Of a stretch of 64,000 nucleotides of DNA, positions 36,460 through 45,130 are shown one piece after another (the stretch's first letter is position 1; each line of letters starts with the position of its first letter). Source of the stretch: AP-15 sp963750195 (GTDB lineage Bacteria; Pseudomonadota; Alphaproteobacteria; ATCC43930; CGMCC-115725); contig CAVVPS010000014.1 of assembly GCA_963750195.1 (NCBI GenBank), forward strand, positions 62,001 through 126,000, given 5' to 3'. A program made the translations under genes and the position numbers. The notes beneath the pieces are model-generated. The model saw only the letters and a program-made list of their open reading frames with translations. It was not told where the DNA came from and ran no database searches.

Positions 36460-36693
36460 GTCTAATCCTCCCAAGGCGCGCGAAGCGCGATCACCGGGGG
36501 TACGTTTGCGGGACTGGTTTGTCAAGGTTCGGCATGCGGCGCGGCCGGGCGATTCGCCTGCTGCCGATGCTGAATTTACTTTTGCGAAAGATACGGCCCG
36601 AGGATTTCGCCCGATGTCGCCGCGGCGTTGCAAAAACCGGCCCGGTTGTGGCAAGAATGCGCCCGGGGGTTAGAGGACCGAAGGGGATGTGGG

Positions 36694-37707
36694 ATGGTCG
36701 CTCGTCGCTTTAGCCGACGGATGATGCTTGCCGCGCCGCTTGCCGCTACGGCAGGCGCCTTGGCCGGGTCGTCGGCCACGGGAGCCGAGGGCGATTTCTA
36801 TGCGTTTCTCGACACGGTCCGGCGCGAGGCCGCCGCGCGGGGAATCCGGCTGTCGACGGTCGATACCGCCCTGCGCAGCGCCGAATATCTGCCGCATGTC
36901 ATCGAACTCGACCGCCACCAGCCCGAACAAGTTCTGACTTTTACCCAATATCTGCAAAAGACCGTAAGCCCGCAGCGCATCGAGAACGCGCGCCGTCAGC
37001 TGCTCGACAACCGAGTGCTGCTCGACGCGGTGCGGCGACGCTATGACGTCGAGCCCCGCCTTATCGTCGCTCTATGGGGTCTCGAAAGCGATTTCGGCGC
37101 GGTCACCGGCAATTATCTGGTCGTCTCGTCACTGGCCACGCTCGGTTTCGACGGGCGGCGCGGCCCCTATTTTCGCGGCGAGCTGATCTCGGCGTTGCGG
37201 ATCATCGATCAGGGAAACGTTGCGGCCCCGGATATGACCGGCTCATGGGCGGGAGCCATGGGCCAATGCCAATTCATGCCATCGACTTTTCTCGGTTATG
37301 CCGTCGACTTCGACGGCGACGGACGGCGCAACATTTGGACCGACCGCGGCGACGTTCTGGCCTCGATCGCCAATTTCATCGGGCATCTCGGCTGGCGCAA
37401 CGACGAGACCTGGGGACGGGCGGTGCTGCTGCCGCCGGGTTTCGATGCGCGCTTTAGCGGGCTGGGGGTCAGGCGGCCGACCGGCGAGTGGAGCCGGCTG
37501 GGGGTCCGCAATGCCGATTCGAGCCCGCTTCCGACTCGGGAGATCGAGGCCTCGCTGGTCATGCCGGGGGGTTCCGATGGCCCGGCGTTGCTCGTCTTCA
37601 GTAATTTCAGGACGATCATGAAGTGGAACAACTCGGTTTATTTTGCTGCCGCAGTCGGCTATCTCGCCGACAGCATGTCGGGTCAGGAGCGCATCGAGCA
37701 CGGTTGA
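36694..37707 (+). CDS. Lytic murein transglycosylase, MltB-like (SLT_2)
   Basis: It has a twin-arginine-like or Sec-type leader (RRFSRRMMLAAPLAATAGAL), followed by an MltB-type transglycosylase domain. The catalytic glutamate is in LIVALWGLESDFGAVTGN, and GSWAGAMGQCQFMPSTFLGY and DFDGDGRRNIW are typical of the family. It cleaves the MurNAc-GlcNAc bond in peptidoglycan with anhydro-sugar formation. It starts a plus-strand run with rlpA and a carboxypeptidase. An ATG eight bases upstream is in another frame. Confidence 0.9.
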   Translation: MVARRFSRRMMLAAPLAATAGALAGSSATGAEGDFYAFLDTVRREAAARGIRLSTVDTALRSAEYLPHVIELDRHQPEQVLTFTQYLQKTVSPQRIENARRQLLDNRVLLDAVRRRYDVEPRLIVALWGLESDFGAVTGNYLVVSSLATLGFDGRRGPYFRGELISALRIIDQGNVAAPDMTGSWAGAMGQCQFMPSTFLGYAVDFDGDGRRNIWTDRGDVLASIANFIGHLGWRNDETWGRAVLLPPGFDARFSGLGVRRPTGEWSRLGVRNADSSPLPTREIEASLVMPGGSDGPALLVFSNFRTIMKWNNSVYFAAAVGYLADSMSGQERIEHG

Positions 37708-37734
37708 TCACTGACGAGTGGGGGGATCGGGGGA

Positions 37735-38814
37735 ATGAATGTCGCCGGCCGGGTGCGGGCTTCGGCGCCTATGGCGATCATCGGTCTAGCGCTTGCCGGC
37801 TGCGGTTCACAGCCGCACACGGGGACTTACCACAGCGGCGGCAACCATTACGTCGCCGGGCATCCGATGTACAGAGTCGGCGAACCGTATGAAATCAAGG
37901 GTGTCTGGTATTATCCGGCGGTCGATTACAATTACGATAAAACCGGGATCGCTTCCTGGTATGGCGAGCAATTCCACGGGCGATACACGGCGAACGGCGA
38001 AATCTTCGACCTGAACCAGCTGACGGCGGCCCACACGACGCTGCCGATGCCAAGTATCGTCGAGGTGACCAATCTCCAAAACGGCCGCTCGCTGCAATTG
38101 CGGGTCAACGATCGAGGGCCATTTGTCGACGGCCGGCTGATCGACGTGTCGCGCCGGGCGGCGCAGCTGCTCGGCTTCGAGACCAAGGGCACCACCCCGG
38201 TTCGGGTCAGGATCCTCAAGGACGCCAGCATCCAGGTTGCCGAGGAGGCCATGCGCAACGGCGGCGGCGCCATCATGCTCGCCCAGGCAGCGAGCGTACC
38301 GCCGCCGATGGCGCAGGCTGCGCTCCAACCCTATGCCGCGAAAGGTCCCCCGCCGTCGGAGCTTGCACAAAACGTCGTTGCTGGGCCGATCGTCGACACG
38401 CAAACGGCAGCGTTGCCGCCGCCGGCGCGTTCACCCAACGTCGCGGCGGGACCGATCGTCGACATGCGGACGGCAGCCTTGCCGCCGTCAGCGCCCGCAC
38501 CGAACGTTGTGGCGGGACCGATCGTCGACACACAAATGCCAACTTCGCCGCCCAGGGTGGCCGCTGGCCAGATTAAGTCGCTGTCAGGCCGGATCTTCGT
38601 CCAGGCCGGTGCGTTCTCGGTGCGGGACAATGCGCAGCGTGTGCAATCGCGCATCGCGCCGCTGGGCAGTGTCCAGGTGATGACGGCCTCAGTCAAAGGG
38701 ATTGAGGTATACCGCGTGCGACTCGGCCCGGTGGAGAGCGCAGAACAGGCGGACCGCTTGCTGCAGCGCGTCGTCAACAGCGGCTACCGCGAGGCGCGGA
38801 TCGTCAGCGACTGA
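37735..38814 (+). CDS. rlpA: RlpA-type septal lytic transglycosylase with SPOR domain
   Basis: A lipoprotein (leader ending IIGLALAGC) with a double-psi beta-barrel: GIASWYGEQFHGRYTANGEI and RVNDRGPFVDGRLIDVSRRA. A variable linker follows, then a C-terminal SPOR domain (GRIFVQAGAFSVRDNAQRV). RlpA cuts denuded glycan strands during septation. The linker contains three near-identical copies of a module of about 22 residues around NVVAGPIVDTQTAALPP. It precedes the D,D-carboxypeptidase gene by 29 bases. Confidence 0.92.
   Translation: MNVAGRVRASAPMAIIGLALAGCGSQPHTGTYHSGGNHYVAGHPMYRVGEPYEIKGVWYYPAVDYNYDKTGIASWYGEQFHGRYTANGEIFDLNQLTAAHTTLPMPSIVEVTNLQNGRSLQLRVNDRGPFVDGRLIDVSRRAAQLLGFETKGTTPVRVRILKDASIQVAEEAMRNGGGAIMLAQAASVPPPMAQAALQPYAAKGPPPSELAQNVVAGPIVDTQTAALPPPARSPNVAAGPIVDMRTAALPPSAPAPNVVAGPIVDTQMPTSPPRVAAGQIKSLSGRIFVQAGAFSVRDNAQRVQSRIAPLGSVQVMTASVKGIEVYRVRLGPVESAEQADRLLQRVVNSGYREARIVSD
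38361..38540 (+). repeat. Tandem coding repeat in rlpA linker
   Basis: Three imperfect copies of a unit of about 66 bases encode (N/A)V(V/A)AGPIVD(T/M)(Q/R)TAALPP-like modules between the barrel and SPOR domains. The repeats keep the reading frame, so copy number could change linker length without breaking the protein. Confidence 0.6.
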
Positions 38815-38843
38815 GGCTAGGCTGCGAGCTGGGGCGAACGGAA

Positions 38844-40061
38844 ATGAGCATGGCTCCGCGTTTCGTCGGATTTCTGATCGTTGCGCTGCTGACCGTCGGT
38901 CTCGCTTGTCAACCCGCGGCGGCGAAAATCCACGCGAAGGCGAAGGCGGCCATCCCGACCCCGGCGGCAACCGCAGCAGCCACGCCGGCCGCCGGCATCG
39001 ATACCGAAGCGACACACGCGCTCATCATCGAGGTCGAGACCGGCGCCGTGCTCCTCGACAAGGGCGCCGATGACCGCATGCCGCCCGCCTCGATGGGCAA
39101 GCTGATGACAGCCTATGTCGTCTTCGGCATGCTGAGGGACGGGAAAGCCAAGCTCGATGATGAGCTGCCGGTCAGCGAGAACGCTTGGCGAACCGGGGGG
39201 TCGAAGATGTTCGTTCCGCTCGGCGAGCACGTCAAAATCGATGATCTGATACGCGGCATGATTATCCAGTCGGGCAACGACGCCTGTGTCGTGCTTGCCG
39301 AAGGGCTCGCCGGAAGCGTCGAGGCGTTTGTTGATCTGATGAACAAAAAGGCCAAGGAGATTGGGCTCAAGGATAGCCATTTCGCCAATGTCGACGGCCT
39401 GCCGGATCCGAACGAGTGGATGACAGCGCGCGATCTGGCGACCTTGGCGGCACGCACGATCAAGGACTTTCCTGAATACTACAAGATCTACGGCGAGATG
39501 GATTTTACCTTTAACAACATCAAGCAGGGCAACCGTAACCCACTGCTCTACAAGAATGTCGGCGCTGACGGGCTGAAGACCGGGCATACCGAAGAGGCGG
39601 GATTTTGCCTGACCGCTTCGGTGCTGCGCGGCGACCGCCGCATCGTTATGGTCCTCGCCGGGCTACCGACGATGAAGTCGCGGGCCGAGGAAAGCGAAAG
39701 GCTGATCGACTGGGCGTTCCGCGAATTCAACGACTATCGCCTGTTCAGCTCCGGCGACACGGTGGACGAGGCCCCGGTATGGCTCGGCGCCGACGCGCGG
39801 GTCCCGCTTACGGTCGCCAAGGATCTGGTCGTAACCCTGCCGCGCCGGGCGCGCGCGGGGATGATGGTCACCGTCGAATACGACAGCCCGCTTCCGGCCC
39901 CGATTACCAAGGGCGAGGCTGTCGGCAAGATCGTCATCACCGCCCCTGGCACGGACCCGATCGAGGCGCCGCTGACCGCCGCAGCCGAGGTCCCCCGGAT
40001 GAACGCGGTGGGCCGTATCGCGACGCTCGCGGGTTATCTGGTCTGGGGCCAACGGCACTGA
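38844..40061 (+). CDS. D-alanyl-D-alanine carboxypeptidase (penicillin-binding protein 5/6 type)
   Basis: A secreted serine carboxypeptidase that trims the terminal D-Ala of stem peptides. It has a signal peptide (LIVALLTVGLACQPAAAKI), then the active-site motifs SxxK in PPASMGKLMTAY, SGN in IQSGNDACVVLAEG, and KTG in GADGLKTGHTEEAGF. The C-terminal PBP5-like domain (RARAGMMVTVEYDSPLPAPI) and a hydrophobic or amphipathic end suggest membrane anchoring. It is followed by tmk after five bases. Confidence 0.92.
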   Translation: MSMAPRFVGFLIVALLTVGLACQPAAAKIHAKAKAAIPTPAATAAATPAAGIDTEATHALIIEVETGAVLLDKGADDRMPPASMGKLMTAYVVFGMLRDGKAKLDDELPVSENAWRTGGSKMFVPLGEHVKIDDLIRGMIIQSGNDACVVLAEGLAGSVEAFVDLMNKKAKEIGLKDSHFANVDGLPDPNEWMTARDLATLAARTIKDFPEYYKIYGEMDFTFNNIKQGNRNPLLYKNVGADGLKTGHTEEAGFCLTASVLRGDRRIVMVLAGLPTMKSRAEESERLIDWAFREFNDYRLFSSGDTVDEAPVWLGADARVPLTVAKDLVVTLPRRARAGMMVTVEYDSPLPAPITKGEAVGKIVITAPGTDPIEAPLTAAAEVPRMNAVGRIATLAGYLVWGQRH

Positions 40062-40066
40062 GCCGG

Positions 40067-40723
40067 ATGCCGCGCGGCCGGTTCATCACCGTCGAGGGCG
40101 GCGAAGGCGCCGGCAAGTCTACCCAGGTCGCGCTGCTGGTCGCGGCACTCGAACGCGCCAGGATCCCGGCGCTGGCGACGCGTGAGCCAGGCGGATCTTC
40201 GGGCGCCGAGGCGATCCGGCGGCTGTTGCTTGAAGGCGAGGGCGCGCGCTGGGACGCACAGAGTGAGACGCTGCTGCTCACCGCAGCCCGGCGCGACCAT
40301 GTCACGCGGGTAATCGAGCCGGCTCTCGTACGAGGGATGTGGGTGGTATCCGACCGCTTCGCCGATTCGACGCTCGCCTATCAGGGATACGGGCGGGGGA
40401 TCGCAGCGGCGGAGATTGCCGCGCTGCAGCGGTTTGCACTCGGCGATTTCGCACCGGATCTGACCTTAATCCTGGATCTTTCGGCCGCGGTCGGGCTCGC
40501 CCGCGCGGCGGCCCGGTCGCCTTCCGCTGACCGGTTCGAACGCCTCGATCCGAGCTTTCACGACAGATTGCGCCAAGGGTTCCGTGAGATCGCCGCCGCC
40601 GAACCCGGCCGCTGCGTGCTGATCGACGCTTCCGGCGAACCGCAGGCAGTGCACCGCGACGTGTTCGCCGCGGTGGCGCAGCGCCTGAAGGAGACGCATG
40701 CGGGTGTATCGACCCCTCGTTGA
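40067..40723 (+). CDS. tmk: Thymidylate kinase
   Basis: It phosphorylates dTMP to dTDP. The P-loop is FITVEGGEGAGKSTQV, the dTMP-binding DR motif lies in VVSDRFADSTLAYQGYGRG, and the lid region has ARSPSADRFERLD. The ATG at 40067 begins directly at the conserved core, so the longer frame from 39605 is a shadow of the carboxypeptidase gene. It sits in the conserved order tmk-holB-metG-tatD-MBL. Confidence 0.95.
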   Translation: MPRGRFITVEGGEGAGKSTQVALLVAALERARIPALATREPGGSSGAEAIRRLLLEGEGARWDAQSETLLLTAARRDHVTRVIEPALVRGMWVVSDRFADSTLAYQGYGRGIAAAEIAALQRFALGDFAPDLTLILDLSAAVGLARAAARSPSADRFERLDPSFHDRLRQGFREIAAAEPGRCVLIDASGEPQAVHRDVFAAVAQRLKETHAGVSTPR

Positions 40724-40741
40724 GCGCCGGCGGCGGCCTCG

Positions 40742-41866
40742 ATGGCCCGCGCGGTAGAGCCGGCGGCGGGAGCGGAGAGCGCGGCGCCGGCGCCGCGGGC
40801 GAACCCGCACCTCGTCGGCCACGAGAGCGCGGAGCGCGAGCTCGAGCGCCTTTACCGCTTGGGCCGGCTGCCCCACGCAATACTGCTCGGCGGGCCGCGC
40901 GGCATTGGCAAGGCGACCTTGGCCTTTCGCTTTGCCCGGTTTTTGCTGTCGCAGGGCAAGCAGGACGGCGGCGCCGGGGCCGATTTTTTCAGCGGCCCGG
41001 GCGAAACCGGGCTCGCGGTCGATCCTGAAAGCGGCGTGTTCCGCCGCATCGCGGCGAGTGGTCATGCCGATCTGTTGACCGTCGAGCGCGCATGGGACCA
41101 GCGGCGCCGACGGCTCCGCGGCGAAATCGTTGTCGAGGATACGCGCGCGATCGCCGAGTTTTTTCGGCTGACCGCGGCGGAGGAAGGGTGGCGCGTCGTG
41201 ATTGTCGACGGCGCCGAGGAGATGAACCGTAACGCCGCGAATGCGGTTTTGAAAATCCTCGAGGAGCCGCCCGCCCGAGCCTTGTTGCTGCTGGTCAGCC
41301 ACAGCCCCGGCCGATTGTTGCCGACGATCCGGTCGCGCTGTCGCCGGCTGATGCTGGCGCCGCCGTCGGCCCCGATAGCTGCTGAGCTGATCCGCCACTT
41401 TCGCCCGCAGCTCGACGAGGTCGAGGCCGCGGCGCTGGCAGCGCTTTGTGCCGGCAGCATCGGGCGCGCGCTCGAGCTCGCGGACAGCGGTGGGCTCGCC
41501 CTCTATCGATCGGTGCTCGACCTGCTGTCGCAGGCCCCGGCGATCGACATTGCAAGGCTGCATGGCTTCGCCGACCGGCTCGCCCGGGTCGACGCCGAGG
41601 ACGCCTATCGCGCGAGCGCGGAATTGTTGTCGCAGTTTCTATCGCGCTTGACGGCGCGGGCGGCGCGCGGTGCGCTCGACGGAAACGAGATCGTCACCGG
41701 CGAGCGACCGGTGATGCAGCGCCTCGCCGCTCGCGCGGACCCCGCGCGCTGGGCTGGACTGCGCTCAGAAATCGAGCGCAGTTTCGTTGCTGCCGATGAG
41801 CTCAACCTCGACCGCAAACAGACGGTGCTCGGCGCCTTCTTTGCCATCGCCGAGATGTCGCGCTAG
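40742..41866 (+). CDS. holB: DNA polymerase III subunit delta'
   Basis: A clamp-loader subunit of 374 residues of the AAA+ fold. The Walker A-like segment is AILLGGPRGIGKATLAFRFA, followed by VVIVDGAEEMNRNAANAVLK (the B motif and the delta'-type NAANALLKxLEEP signature, here NAANAVLKILEEPP) and a sensor region VSHSPGRLLPTIRSRCRRL. The C-terminal helical domain is intact. It lies 18 bases after tmk. Confidence 0.94.
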   Translation: MARAVEPAAGAESAAPAPRANPHLVGHESAERELERLYRLGRLPHAILLGGPRGIGKATLAFRFARFLLSQGKQDGGAGADFFSGPGETGLAVDPESGVFRRIAASGHADLLTVERAWDQRRRRLRGEIVVEDTRAIAEFFRLTAAEEGWRVVIVDGAEEMNRNAANAVLKILEEPPARALLLLVSHSPGRLLPTIRSRCRRLMLAPPSAPIAAELIRHFRPQLDEVEAAALAALCAGSIGRALELADSGGLALYRSVLDLLSQAPAIDIARLHGFADRLARVDAEDAYRASAELLSQFLSRLTARAARGALDGNEIVTGERPVMQRLAARADPARWAGLRSEIERSFVAADELNLDRKQTVLGAFFAIAEMSR

Positions 41867-41935
41867 AAACGGCGTCACCGCCCACGCGTTGGATCGCCGG
41901 CGGTTCCGGCCCATATCAGGGCTTTGGAGAGAATG

Positions 41936-43468
41936 ATGAGCGCCGACCGGCCCTTTTTTATCACGACGCCGATCTACTACGTCAACGACCTGCCGCATCT
42001 CGGCCACGCCTATACGACGGTGGCCTGCGACGCGTTGGCGCGGTTCATGCGGCTCGACGGCCGGCACGTCAAATTCCTGACCGGCACCGACGAGCACGGC
42101 CAGAAAGTGGCGCAATCGGCGGCGGCGGCCGGTGTGTTGCCGCAGGAATTTGCCGATCGCAACTCGGCGAGGTTTCGCGAAGTCGCTCGGTTGTTAAACG
42201 TCTCATACGACGAATTCATCCGCACGACCGAACCGCGTCACACTCGTGCCGTGCAGGCGCTATGGCAGGAATTGGACCGGCGCGGCGAAATTTATCTGGG
42301 CCGGTTTGCCGGCTGGTACGCCGTGCGCGACGAAGCATTTTACGACGAGAGCGAACTCGTCGACGGCAGGGCACCGACCGGGGCCGAGGTCGAATGGCTC
42401 GAGGAGGAGAATTACTTTTTCCGGCTGTCGGCCTGGCAAGACCGGCTCTTGGCTTACTATGAAGAAAACCCCGAGGCGGTTGCGCCGCGCGGCCGGCGCA
42501 ACGAGGTGGTCAGCTTTATCAGGGGCGGGCTGAAGGACCTGTCGATCTCGCGCACCAGCTTCACCTGGGGAGTTCCAGTTCCCGAGCACCCCGGCCATGT
42601 CGTCTATGTCTGGCTCGACGCCCTGATTAACTACATCACTGCCGCCGGATATCCAGATGATTCAGCGGCATTTTTGGCCTATTGGCCGGCTGACTTGCAC
42701 ATGGTGGGCAAAGACATCGTACGCTTTCACGCGGTTTATTGGCCGGCCTTTCTGATGGCGGCCGGGCTAGCGCCACCGCGCCGCGTGTTTGCCCATGGAT
42801 GGTGGACGGTTGAAGGCGAGAAGATGTCAAAATCGGTCGGCAACTTCATCCCGCCGCAGCAATTGGTCGATACTTATGGGGTAGATCCTCTTCGTTATTT
42901 TATGTTGCGTGAGTTGCCCTTCGGCAGCGATGGTGATTTTTCACATCACGCGATGGTGGGCCGCCTCAATGGCGACCTCGCCAATGATTTTGGCAATTTA
43001 GCGCAGCGCGTTCTGGTCATGATCAACCGTGACTGCGGCGCCACGGTGCCCGAACCGGGCGCGTTCGCTTCGGTCGACCAGGTCCTGCTCACGAGCGCTC
43101 GCGATCTCCTGGAAATGGTGCGCAAGCATATGGAAGACCAAGCGTTTCATCTCGCGCTCGAGACCATCTGGCGGGTCGTTGCCGAGGCCAACCGTTATGT
43201 CGACGAGCAGGCGCCGTGGGCCTTGCGGCGCACGGATCCGGAGCGGATGAATACGGTTCTCTATACCCTAGCCGAGACCATCCGGCATCTCGCAATTATG
43301 GCTCAACCTTTTGTCCCGTCTGCAGCCGGAAGGCTTCTTGACCAACTCGCGGTATCCGGCGGGTCTCGCGACTTCGCCGCGCTCGCCGCGGCGCCATTGG
43401 TTCCGGGGAGCCGACTGCCAAAGCCCGAGGGCATCTTTCCGCGTTTTGTCGAAGCACCGCCGATATGA
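41936..43468 (+). CDS. metG: Methionyl-tRNA synthetase
   Basis: A class I synthetase of about 510 residues without the C-terminal EMAPII-like extension. The HIGH motif is in DLPHLGHAYTTVACDAL, and the KMSKS motif in VEGEKMSKSVGNFIPPQQL. The anticodon-binding helices follow GGRLNGDLANDFGNLAQRV-like sequence. The second of two adjacent ATGs (41936) lies five bases after GGAGA; a TTG at 41924 is an alternative. Its stop overlaps the tatD-type start (ATGA). Confidence 0.95.
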   Translation: MSADRPFFITTPIYYVNDLPHLGHAYTTVACDALARFMRLDGRHVKFLTGTDEHGQKVAQSAAAAGVLPQEFADRNSARFREVARLLNVSYDEFIRTTEPRHTRAVQALWQELDRRGEIYLGRFAGWYAVRDEAFYDESELVDGRAPTGAEVEWLEEENYFFRLSAWQDRLLAYYEENPEAVAPRGRRNEVVSFIRGGLKDLSISRTSFTWGVPVPEHPGHVVYVWLDALINYITAAGYPDDSAAFLAYWPADLHMVGKDIVRFHAVYWPAFLMAAGLAPPRRVFAHGWWTVEGEKMSKSVGNFIPPQQLVDTYGVDPLRYFMLRELPFGSDGDFSHHAMVGRLNGDLANDFGNLAQRVLVMINRDCGATVPEPGAFASVDQVLLTSARDLLEMVRKHMEDQAFHLALETIWRVVAEANRYVDEQAPWALRRTDPERMNTVLYTLAETIRHLAIMAQPFVPSAAGRLLDQLAVSGGSRDFAALAAAPLVPGSRLPKPEGIFPRFVEAPPI

Positions 43469-44265
43469 GCGGCGGCGAGGGCAGGGCGGCAATGCTGGTC
43501 GACAGCCATTGCCATCTCGACTTCGCCGATTTCGCCGCCGTGCGTGAAGCCGTCATTGCGCGGGCGCGGGCGGCGGGAGTCGGGGCGATGCTGACGATCG
43601 GCACGCGGCTCGACGAGTTTCAAGGCGTGCGCGCGATCGCCGAAGCCGACCCGGACATCTGGTGTTCGGTCGGGGCCCATCCGCATGAGGCTGCAGACCA
43701 CGCCGACCTGTTGCCGGATCAGTTGGTGGCGCTGACGGCGCATCCCAAGGTTGTTGGAATTGGTGAGACCGGGCTCGATTTCCACTATGATCTGAGCCCG
43801 CGGGAGACGCAGGAGCGCGTTTTTCGCGCCCATATCGCGGCTTCGCGGACGACCGGACTGCCGCTAATCATCCACGCCCGCGAAGCCGACAGCGAGATTG
43901 CCCGGATCCTCGACGAGGAGCGGCCGCCGCCCGGAGTGCTGCATTGCTTTTCGAGCGGCAGGGCCTTGGCCGAGGCGGCGCTGGCGCTGGGTTTCTACAT
44001 CTCGATCTCAGGGATCGTCACCTTCAAGAACGCCGACGATCTGCGTGCGATCGTGCGCGACCTGCCGCTCGACCGCCTGCTGGTCGAGACCGACAGCCCT
44101 TATCTCGCCCCGGTGCCGTACCGTGGCAAACGCAACGAGCCAGCCTTTGTCAAGGCCACCGCGGCAGCGGTCGCCGCGCTCAAAGGGGTCGAGCTCGAGC
44201 GGTTGGCGGCGGTAACGAGCGCGAATTTCTTTCGCCTGTTCGCCAAGGCGGCCGCGGTCGCCTGA
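43465..44265 (+). CDS. TatD-family metal-dependent DNase/hydrolase
   Basis: A 266-residue TIM-barrel nuclease. The HxH motif is in LVDSHCHLDFADF, the metal glutamate in VVGIGETGLDFHYDLS, and the later metal histidines in LIIHAREAD and VLHCFSSGRAL. The last aspartate is in LLVETDSPYLAPVPYRG. TatD proteins have 3'-5' exonuclease or deoxyribonuclease activity. It is translationally coupled to metG upstream and to the MBL gene downstream. Confidence 0.94.
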   Translation: MSGGEGRAAMLVDSHCHLDFADFAAVREAVIARARAAGVGAMLTIGTRLDEFQGVRAIAEADPDIWCSVGAHPHEAADHADLLPDQLVALTAHPKVVGIGETGLDFHYDLSPRETQERVFRAHIAASRTTGLPLIIHAREADSEIARILDEERPPPGVLHCFSSGRALAEAALALGFYISISGIVTFKNADDLRAIVRDLPLDRLLVETDSPYLAPVPYRGKRNEPAFVKATAAAVAALKGVELERLAAVTSANFFRLFAKAAAVA

Positions 44266-45038
44266 TGAGGGTGACGATGCTCGGCTGCGGCGCCTCGACC
44301 GGGGTGCCGGCGATCGGTCCCAATTGGGGCCGCTGCGACCCCGCCGATCCTCGCAATCGCCGGCGCCGAGCATCGGTGCTGGTCGAAGTCGGTCCAGTCA
44401 CAATTCTGATCGACACCTCGCCCGATCTGCGCGAGCAGCTGATCGACGCTCGGGTTAGGCGGCTCGACGCGGTGGTGATGACCCATGCGCATGCCGACCA
44501 TCTCCACGGCATCGACGATTTACGCGGGTTGAACCGGCTGATGGGCAAGTCGATCCCGCTGTGGGCCGACGCCGAGACCTTGGCGGAAATCCGCTGCCGG
44601 TTCGGTTATGTTCTGGAGCCGGTGTCCGAGCCGGGCAGATACTACAAGCCGACGTTAGTGCCGCACGAGATCAGCGGCCGGTTTGCGATCGGTGACGTAG
44701 ACATTGTGCCGTTCGCGCAGGATCACGGGTTCAGCACGACCCTCGGCTTGCGCATCGGGCCGATGGCGTATTCGACCGATGTGACCGCGCTCGATGACGA
44801 CGCCTTTGCCGCAATCGCCGGGGTCGAGCTGTGGATCGTCGACTGCATGCGCCGCGCGCCGCACCCGACGCACAGCCATCTCGAACAGACGCTCGCGTGG
44901 ATCGGCCGGATACGCCCACGGCGCGCCGTCTTGACCCATATGGATCACACGCTCGACTATCGCGAGCTCAGCGCCGAGCTGCCCGTCGGCGTCGAGCCCG
45001 GCCAAGACGGGCTGGTCATCGAGCTGACGGACCGATGA
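44265..45038 (+). CDS. MBL-fold phosphodiesterase-like hydrolase (PhnP-type)
   Basis: A 257-residue metallo-beta-lactamase-fold protein. The dinuclear metal motif is MTHAHADHLHGIDDLRGLN, with further ligands in PFAQDHGFSTTLGLRIG, AYSTDVTAL and AVLTHMDHTLDY. The N-terminal GCGASTGVPAIGPNWGRCDP carries cysteines like those seen in PhnP. It overlaps the TatD gene stop by one base. It is the last gene before the dif-like site. Confidence 0.9.
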   Translation: MRVTMLGCGASTGVPAIGPNWGRCDPADPRNRRRRASVLVEVGPVTILIDTSPDLREQLIDARVRRLDAVVMTHAHADHLHGIDDLRGLNRLMGKSIPLWADAETLAEIRCRFGYVLEPVSEPGRYYKPTLVPHEISGRFAIGDVDIVPFAQDHGFSTTLGLRIGPMAYSTDVTALDDDAFAAIAGVELWIVDCMRRAPHPTHSHLEQTLAWIGRIRPRRAVLTHMDHTLDYRELSAELPVGVEPGQDGLVIELTDR

Positions 45039-45062
45039 CACGATCCCACGAATGAGTTGGCA

Positions 45063-45089
45063 ACGTTACACTTATGGCAAGTGTAACGT
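45063..45089. repeat. Perfect 11-bp inverted repeat beside the dif-like site
   Basis: ACGTTACACTT and AAGTGTAACGT flank a five-base ATGGC spacer. It lies 25 bases after the MBL stop and ten bases before the dif-like site. There is no T tract, so an operator or recombination-accessory site is as plausible as a terminator. Confidence 0.6.
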
Positions 45090-45098
45090 CGCCCATGA

Positions 45099-45126
45099 AT
45101 TTTCCATAATATATATTATGCGACAT
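45099..45126. other. Candidate dif site (XerC/XerD recombination site)
   Basis: A 28-base site with the dif layout: left arm ATTTTCCATAA, central TATATA, right arm TTATGCGACAT. The inner CATAA/TTATG dyad and six-base centre correspond to the E. coli dif pattern (CATAA-TGTATA-TTATG). dif marks the place where XerCD resolve chromosome dimers at the terminus. It is AT-rich in a GC-rich surrounding and lies directly beside an IS1202-type insertion sequence, a family known to insert near Xer sites. Confidence 0.72.
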
Positions 45127-45130
45127 CTGG

